Positions 14,101 through 21,107 of a stretch of 21,107 nucleotides of DNA are shown here, piece by piece. This DNA is from an uncultured Eubacterium sp. (lineage in GTDB: Bacteria > Bacillota > Clostridia > Lachnospirales > Lachnospiraceae). Under the pieces are notes generated by a model. It was not told the DNA's origin. It made no database searches and saw only the letters and a list, made by a program, of their open reading frames with translations. The stretch lies in assembly GCA_910579145.1 (NCBI GenBank), contig CAJTTQ010000010.1:33020-54126 (forward strand), read 5' to 3'. Each line of letters starts with the position of its first letter. The first letter of the stretch is position 1. The position numbers and the translations under genes are program-made.

Positions 14101-15003
14101 TCACTCCACACACCCCACGATATCCGTAATACTGGAAAGTCCTTCCTGTTTTACATAGGCTTCCAGTCCGTCTACGATCTCGGAAGTCACGTATGGATGA
14201 AAGAAATTCGCTGTTCCGACAGCGATCATCTTCGCCCCCGCCATAAGGAATTCCAACGCGTCTTCCGTGTTCTGGATCCCTCCCATGCCAAGTACCGGGA
14301 TCTTGACAGCATGTGCCGTCTGATATACCATGCGCACGGCAATCGGTTTGACACAGGGGCCCGACATGCCGCCCGTCCGGTTCGCCAGCGCAAATGTTTT
14401 TCTGGCCACATCAATCTTCATGCCCGTCAGTGTGTTGATCAGGGAAATACCATCCGCCCCTCCCGCCTCGACCGCTCTCGCCATCTCTGTGATATCTGTC
14501 ACATTCGGGCTCAGCTTCATGATAACCGGTTGTTTTGCCACCGCTTTTACCGCCTTCGTTATGTCCTGTGCGCATTTCGGATCCTGTCCGAACGCGATCC
14601 CCCCTGCCTCTACATTCGGGCAGGATATATTGATCTCCAGCAGATCTACCTCTTCATCCGCCAGACGCTCGACGACCTCGACATAATCTTCCTTCGAACT
14701 TCCGCACACATTGACAATAATACTGGCATTTTTTTCACGGAGAAACGGAAGATCTCTCTCGATAAATGTGTCAATGCCGGGATTTTGTAACCCGATGGCA
14801 TTGAGCATACCAGCGTGGGTTTCCGCTACCCGCGGAGTCGGATTTCCCTGCCAGGGGACGTTTGCCACACCTTTTGTCGTAACCGCCCCCAGTTTGTCCA
14901 GTTCGACAAACTCACTATACTCCATACCGGAACCAAATGTACCGGACGCTGTCGTTACCGGATTTTTAAAAGTAACACCGGCAAATTCTATCTCTAAACT
15001 CAT
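14101..15003 (-). CDS. pyrD: Dihydroorotate dehydrogenase B, catalytic subunit
   Basis: This 300-residue FMN-binding barrel is of class 1B, which oxidises dihydroorotate to orotate and passes electrons through PyrK to NAD. Landmarks are NPVTTASGTFGSG near the start, the substrate/active-site stretch INISCPNVEAGG, MKLSPNVTDI, and the FMN phosphate region LGMGGIQNTEDALEFLMAGA. Pairing with pyrK in the same operon fixes the NAD-dependent type and fits an anaerobe. GAGG lies about 6 nt before the ATG. The 118-bp gap to pyrK holds no open frame or obvious hairpin that I can support. Confidence 0.96.
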   Translation of the reverse strand: MSLEIEFAGVTFKNPVTTASGTFGSGMEYSEFVELDKLGAVTTKGVANVPWQGNPTPRVAETHAGMLNAIGLQNPGIDTFIERDLPFLREKNASIIVNVCGSSKEDYVEVVERLADEEVDLLEINISCPNVEAGGIAFGQDPKCAQDITKAVKAVAKQPVIMKLSPNVTDITEMARAVEAGGADGISLINTLTGMKIDVARKTFALANRTGGMSGPCVKPIAVRMVYQTAHAVKIPVLGMGGIQNTEDALEFLMAGAKMIAVGTANFFHPYVTSEIVDGLEAYVKQEGLSSITDIVGCVE

Positions 15004-15121
15004 ATTTCCTCACATTCCGCTCTGCCTCCGTGAATCGTTTTTTGATACGCGGACAGATCTTCTCTGACTTCTTTCACTCATCATTCCCGCTCACATCGTT
15101 TTCGACCGCAGGAACATCCGA

Positions 15122-15931
15122 CTACAGTTCTACATCCGTAGATAAAAATACCGGCCCATCTTTGCACACCCGCGCGTTTTTTACTTTTGTATGCGCATCA
15201 ACGGAAGTCGTCTGGCACACACAGCCAAGACACGCACCGATCCCGCACGCCATCCTCTCTTCCAAAGAAAGATATGTTACGATTCCCTGCTCGAGTCCAA
15301 ATTCCTTCACTCCACGAAGCATCGGCGCCGGCCCGCACGCGCAGATCGTATCAAACGGCTTTTCGTCCCCGGGCGCACCGCACAGACCATGACTGGCAAT
15401 CGCATCCAGCACGGTACCTTTCGTGCCAACACTGCCATCCTCTGTCGCCACAAAAACCTCTCCGTACTTATCAAACTCATCCTTCAAAAACACATGGGAA
15501 TCACGGTAACCAAGTACAACAGTCACATCTCCAGACGCCTGTTTCGCAAGCTCCAGCATAGGTGGAACCCCAATCCCTCCGCCTATCAGGAGGGATTTTC
15601 CTCCATCTATCAGGAGTCCGTCTTCTTTTACATACCCGTTTCCGAGCGGCCCCATCACCTCGACCGTATCGCCTTGCGAGAGCGTTGAAAATTCTTCCGT
15701 CCCCGCGCCGACGACCCGGAACACAAGGCGTAAAAGGCCCTTCCCTGTATCCAGCTCACAAATGCTGATCGGTCTCGGGAGAAGATGGTCTTTCTCTCTG
15801 CAATACAGAGAAACAAACTGCCCGGGAACTGCATGTTTTACAATTTCCTGGGCCAAAAGCCATAAACTGAACACGCCGGGAGCCAGTTCCACTGACTCCC
15901 GAACACTGCATTTACATTTCACTTTACACAT
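15122..15931 (-). CDS. pyrK: Dihydroorotate dehydrogenase B, electron-transfer subunit
   Basis: PyrK carries FAD and a 2Fe-2S cluster and moves electrons from PyrD to NAD. The 269-residue sequence shows the FAD motif LPRPISIC near residues 51-58, the NAD-binding segment LLIGGGIGVPPML near 113-126, and cluster cysteines in MACGIGACLGCVC with a further cysteine in ARVCKDG near the C-terminus. All four ligands appear present. Its ribosome site AAGGAG sits inside the last two codons of the upstream lipoprotein gene, and the start is 6 bp past that stop, pointing to translational coupling. Confidence 0.95.
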   Translation of the reverse strand: MCKVKCKCSVRESVELAPGVFSLWLLAQEIVKHAVPGQFVSLYCREKDHLLPRPISICELDTGKGLLRLVFRVVGAGTEEFSTLSQGDTVEVMGPLGNGYVKEDGLLIDGGKSLLIGGGIGVPPMLELAKQASGDVTVVLGYRDSHVFLKDEFDKYGEVFVATEDGSVGTKGTVLDAIASHGLCGAPGDEKPFDTICACGPAPMLRGVKEFGLEQGIVTYLSLEERMACGIGACLGCVCQTTSVDAHTKVKNARVCKDGPVFLSTDVEL

Positions 15932-15933
15932 AT

Positions 15934-15944
15934 GGAGTTACTCC
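15934..15944 (-). promoter_or_regulatory. Hairpin over the pyrK ribosome site
   Basis: GGAG and CTCC (15934-15937 and 15941-15944) pair around a TAA loop that is the stop codon of the upstream lipoprotein gene. The mRNA stem includes most of the pyrK Shine-Dalgarno, so a ribosome finishing the upstream gene would be needed to open it. The coupling role is inferred from the geometry. Confidence 0.45.
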
Positions 15945-16870
15945 TTGCTCTCTTCCTGCGCGTCACCTAGATCCATCTCTTTTGCGGAAAGCGCTTCCTC
16001 TGGGATTTCAAAATCAGAAGCGGAACCAATGTTTGAATACGTGATCACCATATTCATATCCGATACTTCGATCGAAAGATCCGAAAGACCCTGTCCAGCT
16101 TCCTCCCCTGCCATTTTGGAAATCGACTCCATCATGGACTTCATCATCTTATTCATCATCTCTGTCATCGAATACTCAATCTGATAGATGGATTTCGACT
16201 CCCTGTCAAACAGGATCGTCATCGGCATATCCCCGATATCCTTTACCATATCATTCAGAAGCTGTTCCATGTCTCCGCTCTGGCCGCCCATGATCGATCC
16301 AAGCGAAGAGGACACGCCAGCCATCATTTCCTTGATCTCTTCACCGGACACCGTGTACTCATACACAAGGTAATCCTTACCGTCGACCTCCCGGTCATCT
16401 TTTTTCGTATACTTGCTCACATCCTCTTTCAGCTGCTTCTCGATGGAATTCATGCCCGATGCCGAAATTGCCTGATCGAGATCTCCGAGAACCATCTTAC
16501 TCCATGTTCCGGCTGCCTTTACATATACGACATACTTATCATCTTCCTTTTGCACGTAACTTTCTGTCTCTACGGAAGTTCCAGCCGTTTTTGTCACTCC
16601 CGTCACCTTCGCCTTCAGCGGATCCGCGAACTGCGTTCCCTTCACTTCCGAGCTCATATCCATCTCCTGGGACTGCCCGCCCATTTTCATGACCATTTTT
16701 CCGCTCGTCTTACCTACCATATCAAAGTTCTTTGCCTCGTTGATACTCTTGACCGCACTGGTGAGTATCTCCTCATCATTCGCGCTCGTGCCCCCGCAGC
16801 CAAAAAGACATCCGACGGTAAGCGTAAAACACAACATCAATCCAACTAATTTTTTTACTTTTTTCATCAT
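15938..16870 (-). CDS. Lipoprotein of unknown function inside the pyr operon
   Basis: This 310-residue protein has a lipoprotein signal: KKVKK, a hydrophobic stretch, and lipobox LFGC with Cys25. The mature part begins with a short Gly/Ser/Asn linker, then beta-strand-rich sequence with repeated Lys/Val/Thr (KVMG-like patterns, YVQKEDDKYVVYVKAAGTW). A methionine-rich helical stretch follows at about 245-270 (MTEMMNKMMKSMMESISKMA). The style resembles Clostridia lipoproteins of the DUF6612 kind, a low-confidence recollection. It has no evident role in pyrimidine synthesis yet lies between pyrF and pyrK with gaps of 15 and 6 bp. GAGAGG precedes the start. It would face outward on the membrane. 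Confidence 0.85.
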   Translation of the reverse strand: MMKKVKKLVGLMLCFTLTVGCLFGCGGTSANDEEILTSAVKSINEAKNFDMVGKTSGKMVMKMGGQSQEMDMSSEVKGTQFADPLKAKVTGVTKTAGTSVETESYVQKEDDKYVVYVKAAGTWSKMVLGDLDQAISASGMNSIEKQLKEDVSKYTKKDDREVDGKDYLVYEYTVSGEEIKEMMAGVSSSLGSIMGGQSGDMEQLLNDMVKDIGDMPMTILFDRESKSIYQIEYSMTEMMNKMMKSMMESISKMAGEEAGQGLSDLSIEVSDMNMVITYSNIGSASDFEIPEEALSAKEMDLGDAQEESKE

Positions 16871-16885
16871 AAAACCTCTCTTTCT

Positions 16886-17803
16886 TTAAAATAAATTGTC
16901 TATATCTTCTTTCATGGCAAGTGCTGCCTGTCTGGCTGCCTCCGCAAACCCGCGCTCCCCGTATTTTTCATACGCTGGCTGCCGGTACGCGGCAATGATC
17001 CCTCTCGACGAGGAAACGATCGCACCTAAACCATCCTCATTAAAATAAGGAGCTAGCTCCTTTGCTGTACCTCCCTGCGCGCCATATCCCGGAACGAGGA
17101 TATAGGACTTCGGCATCACCTTCCGGAGAACTCTTCCCATCTCCGGATACGTGGCCCCCACGACAGCCCCTACATAGCTGTAATCGTCGCCCATACACTG
17201 TTCTCCCCATTCTGCCACATGTTCGCCGACCAGCTCATACAGCGGTTTTCCATCGATCTTTTGATCCTGGAACTCCCCGCTGGACGGATTCGACGTTTTC
17301 ACAAGGATAAAGATCCCTTTTTTCTCTTCGCGGCACACATCAATAAACGGCTGGATCCCGTCGCTTCCCAAATAGGGATTCACCGTGATAAAATCCTCAT
17401 CAAAAACGGAAAGCTTCTTACTGCCAACCTGCACGTTCCCCAGATGTCCGGCGGCATACGCCGCCGACGTAGAGCCGATATCACCGCGCTTTACATCTCC
17501 GATCACGACAAGCCCTTTTTCTTTACAGTACTTGACCGTCCGCTGAAAGACTTCTAGTCCAGGGATTCCAAACTGCTCATACATCGCCGACTGCGGTTTC
17601 ACGGCTGGCACGATATCACAGATGGCATCGACAATCTCTTTATTGTAATTCCACACCGCTTTTGCTGCCGCCTCCAGCGTTTCTCCGTGTTCCCGGATCG
17701 CTTCCTTTTGTAAAAATTCCGGTATATAGCTTAACATCGGATCCAGACCGACTAAAATCGGCGTCTGTTTTTTCCTGATACGGTCAACCAATACATTAAT
17801 CAT
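16886..17803 (-). CDS. pyrF: Orotidine 5'-phosphate decarboxylase (long type)
   Basis: PyrF removes CO2 from OMP to make UMP, the last step of the pathway. At 305 residues it belongs to the longer bacterial subgroup. The catalytic Asp/Lys array is seen in VIGDVKRGDIGSTSAAYA (about residues 95-112), with LVGLDPML at 18-25, KPQSAMYEQFG near 70, and the phosphate-binding end IVSSSRGIIAAY. The ATG follows the pyrC TAG directly, with AAGGAG 8 nt before it inside the end of pyrC, so the two are likely translationally coupled. Confidence 0.96.
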   Translation of the reverse strand: MINVLVDRIRKKQTPILVGLDPMLSYIPEFLQKEAIREHGETLEAAAKAVWNYNKEIVDAICDIVPAVKPQSAMYEQFGIPGLEVFQRTVKYCKEKGLVVIGDVKRGDIGSTSAAYAAGHLGNVQVGSKKLSVFDEDFITVNPYLGSDGIQPFIDVCREEKKGIFILVKTSNPSSGEFQDQKIDGKPLYELVGEHVAEWGEQCMGDDYSYVGAVVGATYPEMGRVLRKVMPKSYILVPGYGAQGGTAKELAPYFNEDGLGAIVSSSRGIIAAYRQPAYEKYGERGFAEAARQAALAMKEDIDNLF

Positions 17804-19126
17804 CTAACATGCTCCTTCCTGAACACCATCTTCAAACGGATACACCACCGTTCCGGCCACGATCGTATACGCGATCGTACCATATACGTTCCTTCCGTGA
17901 AACGGTGTATTCTTTCCTTTTGAAACAAATTCTTCCCTGTCGATCACATAACTCTCATCAAAATCCGCGATCGTGATATCCGCTGGCATGCCGGGCTGCA
18001 GCGAACCGCCTTCAACCCCCAGGATCCGGCAGGGGTTCGTGCTCATTTTCCGCACGAGCTCGAGCGGGCTGAGAAGCCCTGTTTTCACGAGTTCTGTCAC
18101 CGCCAGAGAAAATACCGTCTCCGAACCAACGATGCCAAATGGCGCCTTCGCGATGGAGCGCTCCTTTTCCTCCGCGCCGTGAGGAGCGTGATCGGTGGAA
18201 ATGGCGTCCATGATCCCCTCCGCCAATCCCTCTTTTAACCGGTCAACATCTTCTCTGCCGCGAAGCGGCGGATTCATCTTATAATTCGCATCATCGGACA
18301 AAATATCCGCATCGGTCAGTGTAAAATGATGCGGGCAGACTTCACCTGTCACAGGAAGACCCTCTTCTTTGGCCGCGCGGATAAAATCCACGCTGTCTTT
18401 CGTGGAGCAATGGCACAAATGAAGCTTCGCCCCGGTTTCTTTGGCAAGTAAAATATCCCGCGCCACGATCACGTCCTCGACGGCATTCGTGATACCCTCG
18501 ATCCCGAGCTCCTCTGCCCGTTCGCCGGCATTCATCGCGCCCTGGCCGACGAGGTTTTTGTCCTCACAGTGCGCCAGTACCGGTATGGACAGCCTCGCTG
18601 CCTCCTGCATGGCCATCCGGTAGAGGCCGGCATCCATCACACTCTTTCCGTCCTCGCTGATGGCCTTTGCCCCGGCTTTTACCATGCCTGCAATATCGGT
18701 CATCTTCTTTCCCAGTTGCCCGGCTGTCACCGCGCCCACCGGGTAGACGTGGATTGGGCTGTCTCTTTCCGCGATCTCTAGTACGGTGCGGATCATCTCC
18801 GGACAATCCGTGGCCGGATTTGTGTTTGGCATCGGGCATACGGCAGTGAATCCACCTTTTGCCGCCGCCCTCGTACCGGTGCGGATCGTCTCTTTATACT
18901 CAAATCCCGGCTCCCGCAAATGTACGTGCAAATCCACGAAACCTGGCATGACGCATTTGCCCGACGCATCCAGCTCCGTGACGGCATCCGCGAAAAACTT
19001 TTCTTTTTCCTTCTCGGAAAGGCTGCCGACAGCGGCAACCGTTCCGTCCATGATGAACAGGTCACATACTTCGTCACGGCCAGCCGCCGGATCCAGTAAA
19101 TGGCCATTTTTAATCCATAGGTTCAA
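17804..19126 (-). CDS. pyrC: Dihydroorotase
   Basis: This zinc amidohydrolase converts carbamoyl aspartate to dihydroorotate. The metal site is clear in FVDLHVHLREPG, further ligand and substrate segments are in LAHCEDKNL and HLCHCSTKDS, and the catalytic Asp is in STDHAPH. An open frame extends to an ATG at 19153, but I prefer the TTG at 19124-19126. It begins MNLWIKNGHLLDPA, the normal start of the family, and AGGTGG lies 9 nt upstream. That gives about 440 residues and a 17-bp overlap with the Nudix-like gene. It leads directly into pyrF. The pathway genes carAB and pyrB are not in the window. Confidence 0.93.
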   Translation of the reverse strand: MNLWIKNGHLLDPAAGRDEVCDLFIMDGTVAAVGSLSEKEKEKFFADAVTELDASGKCVMPGFVDLHVHLREPGFEYKETIRTGTRAAAKGGFTAVCPMPNTNPATDCPEMIRTVLEIAERDSPIHVYPVGAVTAGQLGKKMTDIAGMVKAGAKAISEDGKSVMDAGLYRMAMQEAARLSIPVLAHCEDKNLVGQGAMNAGERAEELGIEGITNAVEDVIVARDILLAKETGAKLHLCHCSTKDSVDFIRAAKEEGLPVTGEVCPHHFTLTDADILSDDANYKMNPPLRGREDVDRLKEGLAEGIMDAISTDHAPHGAEEKERSIAKAPFGIVGSETVFSLAVTELVKTGLLSPLELVRKMSTNPCRILGVEGGSLQPGMPADITIADFDESYVIDREEFVSKGKNTPFHGRNVYGTIAYTIVAGTVVYPFEDGVQEGAC

Positions 19127-19565
19127 TAAACAGATCCACCTCTCCAAAATCATTCAAGTCAAAACTGCTCGTAAGTCCGGTACGCTCAATATCTTCACGT
19201 ACTGCCTTATTCGTAATGACTTCCGAAAGTTCCTCTTTGGAAACCCATTTGCTATCGTTGAGATCCTCAGACAATACGACGGTCTGCACCTGTGCCAGAC
19301 ATTCAAACGCAATGCCGACGCTGCACACTTCTCCTGCCGTAAATCCCCACGTATAAAGAGGTTTGTCGACCTGAACAGAAAGTCCCGTCTTCTCCTCTAC
19401 GATCCGCTGCACCGCCTTTTCAGGCGTTTCCGAAAATGACATGACACCATCGATGAATTCCCACTGATACGGTTCAAAAATCCGGTCATCATACCATTTC
19501 TCTACGACAAGGTACTTTTCATTACATTTTACAATTCCCTTAACCAGTATGCGATACTTATCCAT
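19110..19565 (-). CDS. Nudix-like protein with a degenerate Nudix box
   Basis: This 151-residue protein has a Nudix fold pattern: an N-terminal strand with GIVKCNEKYLVVEK, then a box resembling Gx5Ex7REUxEExGU. The box reads GVMSFSETPEKAVQRIVEEKTGL. The first Gly, the first Glu, the Arg, one Glu and the last Gly are kept, but the Glu after Arg is Ile and the second of the paired Glu is Lys. Metal-dependent hydrolysis may therefore be weakened or altered. Its target is unknown; nucleotide housekeeping is a natural guess given the pyr neighbours. AGAGG lies about 8 nt from the ATG. It overlaps the likely pyrC start by 17 bp, so it is in the pyr transcript. Confidence 0.8.
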   Translation of the reverse strand: MDKYRILVKGIVKCNEKYLVVEKWYDDRIFEPYQWEFIDGVMSFSETPEKAVQRIVEEKTGLSVQVDKPLYTWGFTAGEVCSVGIAFECLAQVQTVVLSEDLNDSKWVSKEELSEVITNKAVREDIERTGLTSSFDLNDFGEVDLFIEPMD

Positions 19566-19628
19566 GTCGATACCTCTTTCCTTTTATTATGATGATATTA
19601 GGGGGCAAAAGTCTGATACCCTTCGCTC

Positions 19629-20720
19629 TCACTCATGCCGGCTCACAATAAATCCCTGCGCCTTTAACAGCTCCGCGATCAAAACAGCTCCGCCGGCGGC
19701 GCCGCGCACGGTATTATGGGATAACCCCACAAATTTCCAGTCAAAATACGCGTCCTCACGAAGACGTCCGATACTTACGCCAAAGCCATTTTCATAATTG
19801 ACATCCAGCGCTACCTGTGGGCGGTCATCGTCCTCCAGATACCTGATAAACTGCTTCGGCGCATTGGGAAGCTCCAGTTCCTGAGGCAGTCCGCGAAATT
19901 CCGCTAACGCCTGTAACAGTTCTTCTTTTGTCGGTTTTTTCGCAAAATTGACAAACACAGCTGCCGTGTGTCCGTCCAAAACCGGCACACGGATACACTG
20001 GCATGTGATCAGCGGCGACTGCGCCTTCTCGATCTTTCCGTCCACCACTTTGCCAAATATACGCAACGGCTCCTGCTCGCTCTTTTCCTCTTCCCCGCCG
20101 ATATAGGGAATGATGTTATGCTCCATCTCCGGCCAGTCCTTAAAGGTCTTTCCCGCCCCGGAAATCGCCTGGTACGTCGTTGCTACCACAAGTGTAGGTT
20201 CAAATTTTCTCCAGGCAGTCAGCGCCGGCGTATAACTTTGGATCGAACAATTTGGTTTTACGACGATAAAACCGTTTTTCGTTCCCAGCCGTTTCTTCTG
20301 ACTCTCGATCACTTCTAAATGCTCGGGGTTGATTTCCGGTACTACCATCGGCACATCCGGCGTCCACCGGTGCGCGCTGTTATTGGAAACAACCGGCACC
20401 TCCGCTTTGGCATATGACTCTTCTATCTCTCGGATCTCGTCTTTTGACATATCTACGGCACTAAACACAAAATCCACGGCGCTGCTCACTTCTTCAATCT
20501 CATTTACATTTTTTACGATCATCTTTTTGACTGCTTCCGGCATCGGAGTCTGCATTTTCCAACGCCCGCCGACCGCGTCCTCATATGTCTTACCGGCACT
20601 TCGCGGACTTGCCGCGATCGCCGCCACCTCAAACCACGGATGGTTTTCCAAAAGAGAAACAAACCTCTGTCCTACCATTCCGGTACCGCCCAGGATACCT
20701 ACCTTTAACTTATCACTCAT
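19629..20720 (-). CDS. asd: Aspartate-semialdehyde dehydrogenase
   Basis: Asd reduces aspartyl phosphate to aspartate semialdehyde with NADPH, the branch point to lysine/diaminopimelate, threonine and methionine. The 363-residue protein starts with a Rossmann motif (GILGGTGMVGQRF, 8-20). The catalytic Cys158 is in KPNCSIQ, a probable base His in VPVLDGHTAAVF, and the C-terminal cofactor region is GLSHNTVRGAAGGA. The KPNCSIQ form and overall length match the archaeal/fungal-like branch of the family, also common in Clostridia. GAGG lies 7 nt before the ATG. A strong promoter lies upstream. The 63-bp gap to the Nudix-like gene has no clear terminator, so read-through into the pyr genes is possible. 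Confidence 0.95.
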   Translation of the reverse strand: MSDKLKVGILGGTGMVGQRFVSLLENHPWFEVAAIAASPRSAGKTYEDAVGGRWKMQTPMPEAVKKMIVKNVNEIEEVSSAVDFVFSAVDMSKDEIREIEESYAKAEVPVVSNNSAHRWTPDVPMVVPEINPEHLEVIESQKKRLGTKNGFIVVKPNCSIQSYTPALTAWRKFEPTLVVATTYQAISGAGKTFKDWPEMEHNIIPYIGGEEEKSEQEPLRIFGKVVDGKIEKAQSPLITCQCIRVPVLDGHTAAVFVNFAKKPTKEELLQALAEFRGLPQELELPNAPKQFIRYLEDDDRPQVALDVNYENGFGVSIGRLREDAYFDWKFVGLSHNTVRGAAGGAVLIAELLKAQGFIVSRHE

Positions 20721-20809
20721 GACTTACCTCATTTCTGCGCTTCCTGACGCGCAAACCATTTCGATCCTCTCGCTTCTATCCTTAATGTAGAACACGCATA
20801 ATCATGTTT

Positions 20810-20838
20810 ATGATACTACATTTTGGAACAAATTTCAA
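20810..20838 (-). promoter_or_regulatory. Sigma-A promoter of asd
   Basis: On the minus strand there is TTGAAA (20833-20838), 17 nt, then TATCAT (20810-20815), giving a leader of about 80 nt. The -10 lies inside a dyad (AATGTAG at 20784-20790 and CTACATT at 20816-20822, with an inner ATCAT/ATGAT pair), so an operator there is possible. Confidence 0.7.
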
Positions 20839-20854
20839 GCTTTTAAAAAACCCT

Positions 20855-20883
20855 TTGACTTTTGGACATATTTGTGTTATTGT
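20855..20883 (+). promoter_or_regulatory. Extended -10 promoter of the cold-shock gene
   Basis: On the plus strand there is TTGACT (20855-20860), 17 nt, then TATTGT (20878-20883) preceded by TGT, an extended -10. The leader is only about 30 nt, shorter than the long regulatory leaders of classic cold-induced csp genes. Confidence 0.68.
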
Positions 20884-20921
20884 TTATTTGTATAAATTAT
20901 TTAGTTTTAGGAGGCAACAAC

Positions 20922-21107
20922 ATGAAAGGTACAGTAAAATGGTTTAACGCCAAAAAAGGATTCGGTTTTATTTCTGACGAGACAGGAAATGATGTATTCG
21001 TTCATTTTTCCGCTTTACAGATGGACGGCTTCAAAGTTCTGGATGAAGGCGACGAAGTTGAATTCGAAGTCGTAAATGGCGAGAAAGGCCCACAGGCAGC
21101 AAACGTA
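20922..21107 (+). CDS. Cold-shock domain protein, 3' end cut by window edge
   Basis: The 62 visible codons form nearly a whole cold-shock protein: MKGTVKWFNAKKGFGFI at the start with RNP1 (KGFGFI) and RNP2 (VFVHF), then the usual acidic turn and GPQAANV at the right edge. Family members are about 65-67 residues, so only a few residues are missing. These small beta-barrels bind single-stranded RNA and act as RNA chaperones. AGGAGG (20909-20914) is 7 nt from the ATG. It is transcribed divergently from asd. Which csp paralogue it is cannot be told. Confidence 0.95.
   Translation, partial: MKGTVKWFNAKKGFGFISDETGNDVFVHFSALQMDGFKVLDEGDEVEFEVVNGEKGPQAANV

Noticed and set aside
14035..14790. Long plus-strand open frame (251 residues) opposite pyrD
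   Set aside because: It is antisense to pyrD, rich in His/Arg/Cys as expected for a shadow frame, and has no ribosome site.
19566..19628. A promoter or pyr attenuator before the Nudix-like gene
   Set aside because: I could not find a -35/-10 pair with acceptable spacing, nor a PyrR-type hairpin set, so none is claimed.
20097..20104. Another GCCGATAT on the plus strand inside asd
   Set aside because: There is no TAAA-like -35 15 nt upstream and the site is antisense inside a gene.
1..21107. CRISPR arrays, tRNA or rRNA genes
   Set aside because: I saw no regularly spaced direct repeats, and no cloverleaf or rRNA-like sequence on either strand.

Overview
The window looks like chromosome from an anaerobic, flagellated Gram-positive of the class Clostridia, most likely Lachnospiraceae. 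The evidence is strong AGGAGG-type ribosome sites, a NAD-linked PyrK/PyrD dihydroorotate dehydrogenase, a short flagellin of about 270 residues, a flagellin-linked CsrA, lipoprotein signal peptides and the style of the sensory GGDEF proteins. Almost every gene is on the minus strand. The exceptions are a tyrosine recombinase and a cold-shock gene cut by the right edge.

Layout, left to right. (1) 1-8040: an edge-truncated lipoprotein, tex, a sensor diguanylate cyclase, cca, and a second closely related diguanylate cyclase. Transcription runs right to left from a strong promoter at 8008-8036. A near copy of that promoter lies inside the 3' end of cca and serves the first cyclase. (2) 8076-10268: a terminator, two damaged or fused small exported-protein genes, flagellin, and a csrA interrupted by a frameshift in a run of eight T. 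(3) 10335-11102: a 768-bp segment bounded by 29-bp inverted repeats (27 of 29 identical). It encodes a 193-residue catalytic-core tyrosine recombinase and carries an outward-facing sigma-28-like promoter at its right end. (4) 11144-19565: a minus-strand operon of Nudix-like protein, pyrC, pyrF, lipoprotein, pyrK, pyrD, pyrE and a GH36 alpha-galactosidase, closed by a strong terminator. (5) 19629-21107: asd and a divergent cold-shock gene, each with a good promoter.

The most interesting reading is region 3 together with region 2: a candidate self-contained flagellar phase-variation switch. The recombinase lies between its own inverted sites. In the orientation given, the sigma-28-like promoter points away from csrA-flagellin and straight into a hairpin with a U-tract. 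Inversion would aim it at csrA and flagellin and leave that U-tract behind. The sequence therefore appears to show the OFF orientation. This is inferred from one orientation only.

Other points worth a look are the csrA frameshift, a csrA leader hairpin that buries its Shine-Dalgarno, the duplicated cyclase/promoter units around cca, and a lipoprotein gene embedded in the pyrimidine operon by apparent translational coupling. I saw no tRNA, rRNA, CRISPR array or insertion sequence.
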